A stretch of DNA of 64,000 nt, taken from positions 3,729,001 to 3,793,000 of the forward strand of contig NZ_CP024848.1 of NCBI RefSeq assembly GCF_003352005.1. The letters are read 5' to 3'. The position numbers were made by a program, and so were the translations under genes. Under the pieces are notes generated by a model. The model searched no databases. It had not been told where the DNA came from and was given only the letters and a program-made list of their open reading frames with translations. How positions within the stretch are numbered: the first letter of the stretch is position 1; every line of letters starts with the position of its first letter. This document shows positions 18,043 through 25,411 of the stretch, in pieces. Source of the stretch: Oceanobacillus zhaokaii. Its GTDB lineage: Bacteria; Bacillota; Bacilli; Bacillales; Amphibacillaceae.

Positions 18043-18974
18043 GTAATTTTCTCTCCTTTGTTTATCCTAGTTAATATGAGATCTACTAACTCATGCGCTG
18101 TAAAGCGGCTTGTTGGGCGATGCAATTGATATATTTCTAAATGTTTCATCATTTTCGCCGACATACCAAAGTGCCATTCCATTAAACCCGCACGAGTGAC
18201 GATAAAATTACGGTATGTATGGCTGAATATAGTATAGAATCGTTCCATTTTTTCGTTGGGAAAAACTGCAATATCTTCCTTGTCTGTTTTGATTAGTTCA
18301 AATACGCCTGCAAGTGGCATCGGTTCTTTCACGAACTGGGCCGAAACTGGGACGGCAAATTTTGTTTCTCGTTCGATAATTGGCCGAAGTTCAGTTGATT
18401 CCATCCCAAATTGATTCAAACTTTCCAACCATAATTTTTGCTGTGGATATGCAGGTGTCACTATCGGGATATTCTCCATCGATAACGTAACTGGAATAAC
18501 ATCATCACTTAGAAGCTGATAGCCCCTCTTCAAAAATGCCGACGCAAGTGTCGATTTTCCTGCCCCTGAATCACCTACAATTGCATACGCTTTGCCCTCA
18601 ATTGCGATGGCGCTACCGTGCAATGGTAGAATTCCCCTTTGTATTAGTAGTGCTCCCATACAGGTTCCAAGGATGTAAAGACGGATTTGATCCTCATGGG
18701 AGCCTTTGATTGGGTCGACCATAATTTCCTGTCCGTTTTTTACTAAATATATAGCGACGTCAGGTACATGGAATAAAACCATATCTTCTTTTACTACAAA
18801 ATATTGGTTTGGGATAGCTAGTTGTGACCATAACTGCGATAAATCGGTTATCTTAACTTCAATGTTTACCTGATTTTCTGTCAAGTTAATTTGAGGTAAT
18901 TCTGAAAGAGGTATATCACTAGAAATATTGAAGCCAAAAGCTTTGTATCCTACTTCTTTAACAGTATCAATCAT
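18039..18974 (-). CDS. HPr kinase-like lasso peptide kinase
   Basis: 311-residue relative of the HPr kinase/phosphorylase C-terminal domain. Walker A GDSGAGKST is at residues 134-142, preceded by LPLHGSAIAIEGKAYAIV (His119 as probable catalytic base), and LLSDDVIPV at 154-162 supplies the acidic metal-binding pair. Enzymes of this type in paeninodin clusters phosphorylate the C-terminal Ser of the precursor; both precursors here end in Ser. The N-terminal 100 residues are a substrate-recognition extension unlike HPrK. First gene after precursor 2, with an 81-base spacer containing a hairpin; start ATG 18974 has GGGGGCG upstream. Confidence 0.9.
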   Translation of the reverse strand: MIDTVKEVGYKAFGFNISSDIPLSELPQINLTENQVNIEVKITDLSQLWSQLAIPNQYFVVKEDMVLFHVPDVAIYLVKNGQEIMVDPIKGSHEDQIRLYILGTCMGALLIQRGILPLHGSAIAIEGKAYAIVGDSGAGKSTLASAFLKRGYQLLSDDVIPVTLSMENIPIVTPAYPQQKLWLESLNQFGMESTELRPIIERETKFAVPVSAQFVKEPMPLAGVFELIKTDKEDIAVFPNEKMERFYTIFSHTYRNFIVTRAGLMEWHFGMSAKMMKHLEIYQLHRPTSRFTAHELVDLILTRINKGEKIT

Positions 18975-18996
18975 CTATTCGCCCCCATTATGGAGC

Positions 18997-19021
18997 CCTT
19001 ATACCTTTTGAATGTATAAGG
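18997..19021 (-). other. hairpin between precursor 2 and the kinase gene
   Basis: Perfect 8-bp inverted repeat CCTTATAC (18997-19004) / GTATAAGG (19014-19021), nine-base loop, with no T-run on the minus strand. It lies 35 bases after the precursor stop and could be an RNA-stabilising or attenuating hairpin that sets precursor output above enzyme output. Confidence 0.5.
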
Positions 19022-19055
19022 ACTTATTATACCTAGCTAATTTGGCAACCTAGAA

Positions 19056-19226
19056 TTAACTGTCAAATTTGCTTTTCAAACAACTAGCATTAGACATTCC
19101 AGGATGTGTCTCACCTCTTGGAGCCTCCCCCACATCAAAGCAATCCACATTTGCATTCCCCGGCCCATTCATCGTCTTACTAATATCAAGAACTTCTAAT
19201 TTTGGTATTTTCCATACTCTTTTCAA
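19056..19226 (-). CDS. lasso peptide precursor 2 (long, two-cysteine core)
   Basis: 56-codon gene starting at TTG 19226 behind AGGGGGTGAT. The leader MKRVWKIPKLEVLDISKTM parallels that of precursor 1 (W5, P8, L10-E-x-L-D-I) and has the obligatory Thr at position -2. The predicted core is 37 residues: ring NGPGNANVD, with Asp9 available for the macrolactam to Asn1, then a 28-residue tail containing Cys10 and Cys30 and ending KFDS. The terminal Ser suits the kinase. Its start lies 19 bases after the stop of the second cyclase gene, its probable partner. Core boundary and crosslink are inferred from the family. Confidence 0.85.
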   Translation of the reverse strand: MKRVWKIPKLEVLDISKTMNGPGNANVDCFDVGEAPRGETHPGMSNASCLKSKFDS

Positions 19227-19245
19227 TTTATATCACCCCCTTCAG

Positions 19246-21183
19246 CTAAAAACGTTTAATAAAGCGATTAACGATTAAACTACGGGTTAGGATTTTAAAT
19301 TCATATGTGAATACCACTTCTTGCTTGGGTTCCCTCCCTATCTTTGATAAAGCATCCTTTATAACTTCCACATTAATAAATTGACTTAATTTCTTATCAT
19401 TTGGCAGTTCCTGCAATTCATTAACGAAACTACACCAACCAGAAGTCATACGATGGATAACGTCTGCCCCTTGTAGTCCACGGTTAATCTGATTCATCCT
19501 TACTTTATTAGGTAAAAGTCCTTTCATTGCCCTCCTAATGATCGATCGTTCCATTCCACCAGTAGCATATTGTTCGTCCGGCAACGCTAAGCAGAAGCGA
19601 ATCACATTTAGATCATTTGTTGGATCTCTATCCCATAGTCCGTAACGTAAAGATAACTTAGATCCTGCAACTCCGCTTTTATTCCAAACAAATAATTGCT
19701 TATAATAATCTTTTCTATATTCCGCTAGATTAGTAGGATTGCTACTTAAATCAAGTCCATATGATTCTATCTTTTCGAATACACTTGTCTTTTGAGCAAA
19801 TGTCGGGTTGATAAAAGTTGGAAATTGATAATTAGAATGGTCCTTCTTTACAATTAAAGAGGATAATGCTCTTTTAGCAATATACGGAATCATGACTGAT
19901 TTTCCAGTTCTAAAATTTTTACAGTATGAATCTAATTCTTGAAAAAGTTGAACCCAATGAAGTCTTTTAAATAAATTTGCATAGTAGTTATAAGTTAAAG
20001 TCATAGACCCCCACGAAATCGAGTGATTACCCCGAGCACCATTTAAAAGCACTTTTACTCCTCTTTCACTGGCAGTTTTGCTAATCCCCTTAAGCCAAAA
20101 TGAGTTTTCGAAAAATTTATATGGCATTTCCATCAAGTCAAGGAAATCATCTACCTCAGAAAGTGAATCTTTCCCATCAAAGCTTAAATATTCATCTAAA
20201 ATATTTCCCGTATAATTAACCGTTTCCTTAATATATGGGCTTTCATTCGAAACATAATAATCAGGTGTCCAATCTGTAAAACTCTCTTCTGGAATGTAAC
20301 TAAAGGTATGTAATCTTTTATTCTCCTTGCGTAATTCCTTTGCAGCAAAACTTACGACTGTACCTGAGTCCAATCCTCCACTTAAATGAGAGCCGACTTT
20401 CCCATGTGTACGGAGCCTAGCTTTTACTGCTTTTTGAAACAAGTATCGAAAAGCTTCTTCATATTCCTCATTTGATTTAAGTTTCAATGTTTCATTAACC
20501 TCGATTGTCATATATCTTGAAAGGGATATATTATCTTTGGTTACAGTAATACGATGTGATGGTGGAACTTGGTTAATTGATTTGTACGGCGTCGAAAACA
20601 TATCAACTGCCTCAACCATCGTTGGAATAGCCAGAAATTCTGCAAGCCACGTTTCATTCAGCCTTTTTTCAATATAAGGTAATGTAAATAACGGCTCTAT
20701 TGTAGTAGAAAAGGCAAATCGGTGATTATGATTGTAAAAATAGAGTGATCGCGCTCCTGAGAAATCTCGAGCACCGAACAGTTTCTGTTCTTTCTCATCC
20801 CAGATCATAAAGGCGAAATCGCCATGTAAATACTTGGGAGCCTCTTCACCCCATTTGCTGTACGCCAGTAGTATTAACTTACCGTCTGGCATTATCCTTC
20901 TTTGTTCTTTATCCACTTGTAATCGTTCAAATAATTCATCACGGTTATCTATAATCGCATCAGCATTAATAACCAGTTGACGTTCGTAATCATAATAGGG
21001 CAACTGCTCACCAAGTGATTCTGGAGTGATCCACTGTGAATGACAACCGAGAAAGACATTTCCCTTTTGCCATGTACTAACATCATCAGCAGGGTAATGA
21101 CTTATTGAATGCATTAAATTTTGACTATGTGCTATTGGGATAGGTTCTTCATTAACATGTAGAATTCCATTAATTGCACTCAT
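19246..21183 (-). CDS. lasso cyclase 2 (asparagine-synthetase-like)
   Basis: 645-residue ATP-dependent macrolactam synthetase: inactive amidotransferase domain (residues 1 to about 210; MSAINGILHV, no Cys2) followed by the AMP-forming domain with pyrophosphate loop SHLSGGLDSGTV near residue 256 and SWGSMTLTYN further on. It adenylates the Asp9 side chain of the core and closes the ring onto the N-terminal amine. Start chosen at ATG 21183 behind AGGAGG; the longer frame to 21246 runs through the operator at 21218-21237 and lacks a ribosome binding site. Its precursor gene follows at once, so cyclase 2 probably acts on precursor 2. Confidence 0.92.
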   Translation of the reverse strand: MSAINGILHVNEEPIPIAHSQNLMHSISHYPADDVSTWQKGNVFLGCHSQWITPESLGEQLPYYDYERQLVINADAIIDNRDELFERLQVDKEQRRIMPDGKLILLAYSKWGEEAPKYLHGDFAFMIWDEKEQKLFGARDFSGARSLYFYNHNHRFAFSTTIEPLFTLPYIEKRLNETWLAEFLAIPTMVEAVDMFSTPYKSINQVPPSHRITVTKDNISLSRYMTIEVNETLKLKSNEEYEEAFRYLFQKAVKARLRTHGKVGSHLSGGLDSGTVVSFAAKELRKENKRLHTFSYIPEESFTDWTPDYYVSNESPYIKETVNYTGNILDEYLSFDGKDSLSEVDDFLDLMEMPYKFFENSFWLKGISKTASERGVKVLLNGARGNHSISWGSMTLTYNYYANLFKRLHWVQLFQELDSYCKNFRTGKSVMIPYIAKRALSSLIVKKDHSNYQFPTFINPTFAQKTSVFEKIESYGLDLSSNPTNLAEYRKDYYKQLFVWNKSGVAGSKLSLRYGLWDRDPTNDLNVIRFCLALPDEQYATGGMERSIIRRAMKGLLPNKVRMNQINRGLQGADVIHRMTSGWCSFVNELQELPNDKKLSQFINVEVIKDALSKIGREPKQEVVFTYEFKILTRSLIVNRFIKRF

Positions 21184-21217
21184 AGCATCCTCCTGAAATA
21201 TTCTTACAATAGACAAT

Positions 21218-21237
21218 ATGTTCATTATAAAGAACAT
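21218..21237 (-). promoter_or_regulatory. SinR-type operator upstream of lasso cyclase 2
   Basis: Near-palindrome ATGTTCATTATAAAGAACAT (18 of 20 positions symmetric), containing AAAGAAC, the complement of the SinR consensus GTTCTYT. Eighteen bases are identical to the eps promoter operator at 49436-49453. On the minus strand it includes TATAAT (21226-21231), a plausible -10 some 43 bases before the cyclase start. It indicates a second regulated promoter inside the lasso cluster. Confidence 0.75.
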
Positions 21238-21251
21238 ATAATCCAAAAGTT

Positions 21252-21280
21252 ACCACTTCCATTAATTTTATGAAAGTGGT
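21252..21280 (-). other. short inverted repeat before the second lasso promoter
   Basis: ACCACTT (21252-21258) pairs with AAGTGGT (21274-21280) around a 15-base loop, just upstream of the operator at 21218. On the minus strand it is followed by AACTTTTGG, a poor terminator tail. It may help insulate the second promoter from read-through of precursor 1. Confidence 0.4.
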
Positions 21281-21386
21281 TTCCGTAACTATAATCTGCA
21301 TATCGTATTCTTAATAACAAACACGATATAAATAAGTTAGCATCATTTTGTTTTTGTGTCAACTAAAGGAGAATTCATTTAGAAAT

Positions 21387-21432
21387 ATAGTGATAGGACC
21401 TACTTATTAAATGTTTCAGGTCCTATCACTAT
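21387..21432 (-). terminator. hairpin after precursor 1 (attenuator or terminator)
   Basis: Perfect 15-bp stem: ATAGTGATAGGACCT (21387-21401) and AGGTCCTATCACTAT (21418-21432), loop 16 bases, beginning 14 bases after the precursor 1 stop. On the minus strand it is followed by only TTTCT, so termination may be partial. A strong stem directly behind a lasso precursor fits the known need for more precursor than enzyme. Confidence 0.7.
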
Positions 21433-21445
21433 TCCTGCATAGTCT

Positions 21446-21583
21446 TTAGCTGTAATTAACCACATCGTGATCATGGGCGTCCGGGTCGGGCTGAACAGCA
21501 TCTGGAGTTTTTATTCCAGGACCCGCCATCGTCATATTAATATCAAGTATTTCTAATGTAGGCATGTTCCATTCCTTTTTCAT
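21446..21583 (-). CDS. lasso peptide precursor 1 (paeninodin-like)
   Basis: 45-codon gene with a very strong ribosome binding site (AAGGAGGTGAT) before ATG 21583. The leader MKKEWNMPTLEILDINMTM has W5, P8, the LEILDI block and Thr at -2. The core is 26 residues: ring AGPGIKTPD with Asp9 as acceptor, then a Pro/Asp/His-rich tail (AVQPDPDAHDHD...) ending NYS. The ring differs from paeninodin (AGPGTSTPD) at positions 5-6 only, and the QPDPD tail motif is shared. It starts 12 bases after the stop of cyclase 1. The C-terminal Ser is the expected phosphorylation site. Confidence 0.95.
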   Translation of the reverse strand: MKKEWNMPTLEILDINMTMAGPGIKTPDAVQPDPDAHDHDVVNYS

Positions 21584-21595
21584 GGTATCACCTCC

Positions 21596-23527
21596 TTAAA
21601 GGGCGTATTTTTGAATAAATCGTGATAAAATTATACTCCGTATCAATAATTTAAAGTCCATATCATATATAAGCTCTGGTTCCGGGCCTTTCCTCACCTC
21701 TTTAAGAGCTGATTCAAGTACTCGTGTATTTATATATTCAGATATTTGTGGGTTCCTTATGACTTCCGCCGACTCATTAATAAATGCAGACCAGTCAGGA
21801 ATCATTCTCTGTATACTATCCGCACTTTGAATCCCCTTATAGAGGTGATTTAACCTAACCTTATCTGGCAATATACCTTTAGTGGACCTACGAATTAATG
21901 CACGATCCATTCCATATTGCACATACTGGGAATCTGGCACAGATAAGCAAAAACGTACAACCCGCAAATCATTCGTTGGATCACGATTCCAAATAGAATT
22001 ACTTAGTGAAAACTTTGTATCCGAGGTTCCGCCGCTCGTCCGGTAAAATAACTTTTCAAATTGATTTTTCCTAGCACCAATTGAATTTGGAAGATTAGAG
22101 CCATCCTCATTAATGCCAAAACTGCGAATCCTTTCAAAAACATTAGATTTCTTAGCAAATTCTGGATTAATTAATAATGGTACGGAAAAGTCTTGCTTAT
22201 TGTTCGTAAACTCTCTGAAAGTATTTTTGCCGATTACTTGCAGTACCCTTTTTCTTCCAGTTCCTTTCACATGAATAAACTGATTGATTTCTTTAAATAG
22301 CTTAATCCAATGAAATCTTCTAAATAGATTCGTATAAATATCAATTGCATTTCCCCAAGAAACAGAATAATTACCGCGATCTCCAGTTAACATTACTTTA
22401 ATTCCTTGCTCACTAGCAAAGCGATATAATCCAGAAATCCAGTATGAGTTTTCAAAGTATTTATAAGGCATTTCAATCACGTCCAGCCAATCATCAATTA
22501 CCGAGTAAGGACTATCATTAGGAAAACTCAAATAGTTTTGTTCAATATTTCCTACATAATCAACCGTTGATTGTATATAGGGACGCTCATTCGCTATCCT
22601 ACTTTTATGTGTCCAATCTTCAAAACCATTCACTGGAACATAACTAAAGGTATGTAGTTTTTTTCCTCTCTCTCCCAAAGATCTTGCAGCAAAGCCTGTA
22701 ACCGAACCAGAATCCAAGCCACCACTTAACCGCGATCCTACTTTTTGATCCGTTCGCATATATTCATTAACTGCGTTTCCAAAAACTTCTTTAAATGCTT
22801 CCTCATACTCCTCATTTGACTTGAGTATCAATTTACTTTCCGTATCGATATAGACGTATCTTGTTAGCTTCAAGCTATCTTCTGTGACCGTTATGGAATG
22901 TGAAGGTGGCACTTGTTTGATTGCTTCATACACGGTAGAAGTTGTATCAACGGTATCCAGCATATCTGGTATCGCTAGAAAATCTGCAATCCACTGCTCA
23001 TTTAGTCTTTTCTCCACATTTGGTAATGTTAATAACGGTTGGATAACAGTACAAAATGCTAAGCGCTGATTGTCTCCAGCATAATAAAGCGTTCTAGTTC
23101 CGGAATAGTCCCTTGCCCCAAAGAGTTTGTTATTTCCTCCGTCCCATATCATAAATGCAAAGTCACCAATTAAATATTTAGGCGAGGCTTCCCCCCATTT
23201 TTGATATGCAAGCAAAATGAGCTGACTGTCCGGAAGTGTCTTTCGTTTCTCTTTATCCACTTGCAATAGGTCAAAGAGTTCCTTTCGATTATCAATGATG
23301 GCATCGGCAGTAATCGCTAGTTGACTTTCTGTATCGGAATAAGGTAACTGCTCGCCAACTGATTCAGGAGTGATCCACTGTGCATGACAGCCAAGGACGA
23401 TATTATCCTGTTGCCACATCTGCGCATCATCTGCCGGGTATTTTTGTAATGCTTCCATCATTCCGTATCCATGGCTATTAGGTATTGGCTCTTTATTTAG
23501 ATGGACAATTCCAGCTATTGCACTCAT
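21596..23527 (-). CDS. lasso cyclase 1 (asparagine-synthetase-like)
   Basis: 643-residue macrolactam synthetase, first gene of the lasso operon. N-terminal amidotransferase-like domain begins MSAIAGIVHLNKEPIP with Ser rather than Cys at position 2; the synthetase domain carries SRLSGGLDSGSV near residue 256 and WNRDPTNDLRVVRFCLSVPD near 510. It is co-linear with cyclase 2 over its whole length, so the pair is a duplication. Start chosen at ATG 23527 behind AGGAGGAG; the longer open frame to 23578 overlaps an operator. Precursor 1 follows after 12 bases, so this is probably its dedicated cyclase. Confidence 0.93.
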   Translation of the reverse strand: MSAIAGIVHLNKEPIPNSHGYGMMEALQKYPADDAQMWQQDNIVLGCHAQWITPESVGEQLPYSDTESQLAITADAIIDNRKELFDLLQVDKEKRKTLPDSQLILLAYQKWGEASPKYLIGDFAFMIWDGGNNKLFGARDYSGTRTLYYAGDNQRLAFCTVIQPLLTLPNVEKRLNEQWIADFLAIPDMLDTVDTTSTVYEAIKQVPPSHSITVTEDSLKLTRYVYIDTESKLILKSNEEYEEAFKEVFGNAVNEYMRTDQKVGSRLSGGLDSGSVTGFAARSLGERGKKLHTFSYVPVNGFEDWTHKSRIANERPYIQSTVDYVGNIEQNYLSFPNDSPYSVIDDWLDVIEMPYKYFENSYWISGLYRFASEQGIKVMLTGDRGNYSVSWGNAIDIYTNLFRRFHWIKLFKEINQFIHVKGTGRKRVLQVIGKNTFREFTNNKQDFSVPLLINPEFAKKSNVFERIRSFGINEDGSNLPNSIGARKNQFEKLFYRTSGGTSDTKFSLSNSIWNRDPTNDLRVVRFCLSVPDSQYVQYGMDRALIRRSTKGILPDKVRLNHLYKGIQSADSIQRMIPDWSAFINESAEVIRNPQISEYINTRVLESALKEVRKGPEPELIYDMDFKLLIRSIILSRFIQKYAL

Positions 23528-23554
23528 CTTTCTCCTCCTGATTCGATGTTTATG

Positions 23555-23653
23555 TAATTCTTTATTAAGAACATCCAAATTAAATTAGTTCCTTGAATAA
23601 CACTTAAAGAATCTAATAAATTGCATTTTATTAATGTGCTATATAATGAACAA
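23555..23653 (-). promoter_or_regulatory. lasso operon promoter with paired SinR-type operators
   Basis: A promoter reads TTGTTC (23648-23653), 17 bases, TAAAAT (23625-23630) on the minus strand. The -35 and spacer lie inside a degenerate palindrome (23634-23653) matching GTTCATTATAAAGAACAT at 16 of 18 positions. A second site, TAATTCTTTATTAAGAACAT at 23555-23574, lies in the leader, centred 79 bp downstream. Nineteen bases of that site are identical to the eps leader site at 49356-49374, where the two sites are also 79 bp apart. SinR binding is inferred from the GTTCTYT-like halves. Confidence 0.75.
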
Positions 23654-23974
23654 TACTATAATATTATTCCTAAGGCAATACTTGTTTCTATTTATTTGTA
23701 CTCTAATGTTTATATAGGTAATTATCGGCTAAACGATATAGTACTAATGCTAATTTCAGGTTTATCTATTGCTTTATGACATCACATAATATTTTAATTT
23801 AATATTTGAGCACAACTAAGTCGCGCGGACATAGTTAAGACCCTTAAAGATAGCCCAACATTGTCAAAATAAGCAATAGATTAAAGTAACGACTTTGAAG
23901 TAGCTATATTATATTTATCAAACTAACTGCAGATCTTGTTAAAATACATATTAGATATACTTTTCTCTTTGCAA
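23654..23974. other. intergenic region between lasso promoter and acyltransferase gene
   Basis: 321 bp of AT-rich sequence separating the lasso operon from the last gene of the exopolysaccharide cluster. No further lasso precursor or other small gene with a ribosome binding site is visible. No convincing terminator was found for the exopolysaccharide operon, so read-through into the lasso promoter cannot be excluded. Confidence 0.5.
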
Positions 23975-25075
23975 TTATGAAATTGACTTATTGTCTCTAT
24001 TTATTTGATACTTTTTAGAATTCCCTCCAAGTTTAGAGTCAATTAACTTAACTATAGGGTGATACAAAGAATTGATTCCAAATGAAGTAAAAAGACAAAG
24101 TATAACAAGCCAGAGAAAGATAAGAATTGGGTATCTAACAGCAAAAACTAAAGTAGGAAAAATAGTCATATAGAAAAACATATGCGTTAGCCAAAGATTT
24201 GTGGAGTGATCCCCCACAAACAATAATAATTCTTCTACAAGTTCGTTTTTATTCATAAGATTAAATATACAAATGAATGCAATAGCTGTAAATGGTGCAA
24301 TAAACATAGTTTCTATGAAACCATGAATGATAACTAACATAAGGATACCCATTAAACAAAGTGCATTTTTAAAAGGTATATTATAAAACCAGTTATAGAT
24401 TATCGAATATATTTTCTCTTTTGCGAATATTACACCGACAACAAAAGCTAGTTGTGAAGTACCAACTAACACTATCGCATTTACTACAATATTGAGTGCA
24501 GTATTATCTCCAAAATCAATTACATGTTTAATTCGCTGTAAATAGGTAATAGAATAGATTATTCCTGACACAGCTAAAACAAGTATAAAATGATGCTTCT
24601 GAATTATTTTGATAAACACTGGAGACAATAGAACTAAGATGACATAGGTTTGTAAGTACCACCATGCACCGTTATATGAGCTAGACAACAAAAAGAAATT
24701 AAGAAAGAATTGGTTTATTCCACCCGAGAAGGCTTCTGGCATCCCAACAAGAAATGCAATTGCCATAAAAAGAAAAAGGATAATCCAGAAATTAATAAGT
24801 AATTTTAAGATACGAATTAGATTTTTTTTGAGCTTTGATTTCATTGTGTTTAATTTCCCTAGGCTTAAATAAAGACCATATCCGCTAGCAAATAAATAAA
24901 TTGGTACACACGCATCTCCAAATAATCCAATGTAATATACAAGTGGTATTCCATTTATTTCTGAAAAAGTCTCATAAAGACCACCAACATCCTTTCTTGC
25001 AAATAAATGAAGGGATAGCATAAATAAGATTGCTACCCCTTTTAGAATCTTCATATCCTTTCTGGAAAACTCCAT
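23975..25075 (-). CDS. membrane acyltransferase (acyltransferase-3/OafA-like)
   Basis: 366-residue integral membrane acyltransferase with about ten helices. The first segment KDMKILKGVAILFMLSLHLF has the catalytic-type His after the first helix, and FGDACVPIYLFASGYGLYLS matches the second conserved block of the family. Such enzymes O-acetylate or O-succinylate extracellular polysaccharide or lipid-linked sugars. Start chosen at ATG 25075 with GAAGGAGA upstream; the frame extends to 25117 without a ribosome binding site. Very AT-rich like the neighbouring transferases, and last in the exopolysaccharide cluster, so it probably decorates that polymer. Confidence 0.8.
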   Translation of the reverse strand: MEFSRKDMKILKGVAILFMLSLHLFARKDVGGLYETFSEINGIPLVYYIGLFGDACVPIYLFASGYGLYLSLGKLNTMKSKLKKNLIRILKLLINFWIILFLFMAIAFLVGMPEAFSGGINQFFLNFFLLSSSYNGAWWYLQTYVILVLLSPVFIKIIQKHHFILVLAVSGIIYSITYLQRIKHVIDFGDNTALNIVVNAIVLVGTSQLAFVVGVIFAKEKIYSIIYNWFYNIPFKNALCLMGILMLVIIHGFIETMFIAPFTAIAFICIFNLMNKNELVEELLLFVGDHSTNLWLTHMFFYMTIFPTLVFAVRYPILIFLWLVILCLFTSFGINSLYHPIVKLIDSKLGGNSKKYQINRDNKSIS

Positions 25076-25140
25076 GGGTTTATTTCTCCTTCTATTCTTA
25101 ATGATGTGAAGATTCACTTTATTAGCGAGAATCGGTTATA

Positions 25141-25330
25141 TTTGAACCTTAAGCCAGTATTCACCCAAGTATAATGAATACCCCCGCAATTAATGTATAG
25201 AGTACCTTGACAAGTAGTCCCTTCGGGCATGAATTCCCAGTAAAGAAGCCAGTTGTCTGAAGACTTGGCTTGCCAAAAAAACTAGCAGACCCACTGTCCT
25301 TATCAAGCCGTGAAACGCATTTTATTCAGT
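25141..25330 (-). other. structured non-coding stretch upstream of the acyltransferase gene
   Basis: Within a 336-bp gap, this segment is visibly more GC-rich and holds three hairpins on the minus strand: a two-part stem AAGCC(A)/TGGCTT plus GTC-TGAA-GAC at 25246-25271; CCC-TTC-GGG at 25219-25227; and GTATTCA (25157-25163)/TGAATAC (25175-25181). One minus-strand frame stays open for about 50 codons without a start. It could be a leader RNA, an intergenic repeat, or a gene remnant. Nothing recognisable lies in 25331-25411. Confidence 0.4.
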
Positions 25331-25411
25331 TTAAAAGTCTGGTATAAATTCGAAATCACAATTTGAAACATACAAGATACAGTTTGGTGGGAAATATTTC
25401 TTAAATTGAAA

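Noticed and set aside
21183..21246. Longer N-terminus for lasso cyclase 2 starting at 21246 (and likewise 23578 for cyclase 1)
   Set aside because: The extensions have no ribosome binding site, run through the operator sequences, and do not align with each other, whereas MSAINGI/MSAIAGI starts follow AGGAGG directly.
23579..23974. Third lasso precursor upstream of cyclase 1
   Set aside because: No small frame with the W-x-x-P-x-L-E leader pattern, a Thr at -2 or a ribosome binding site was found on either strand.
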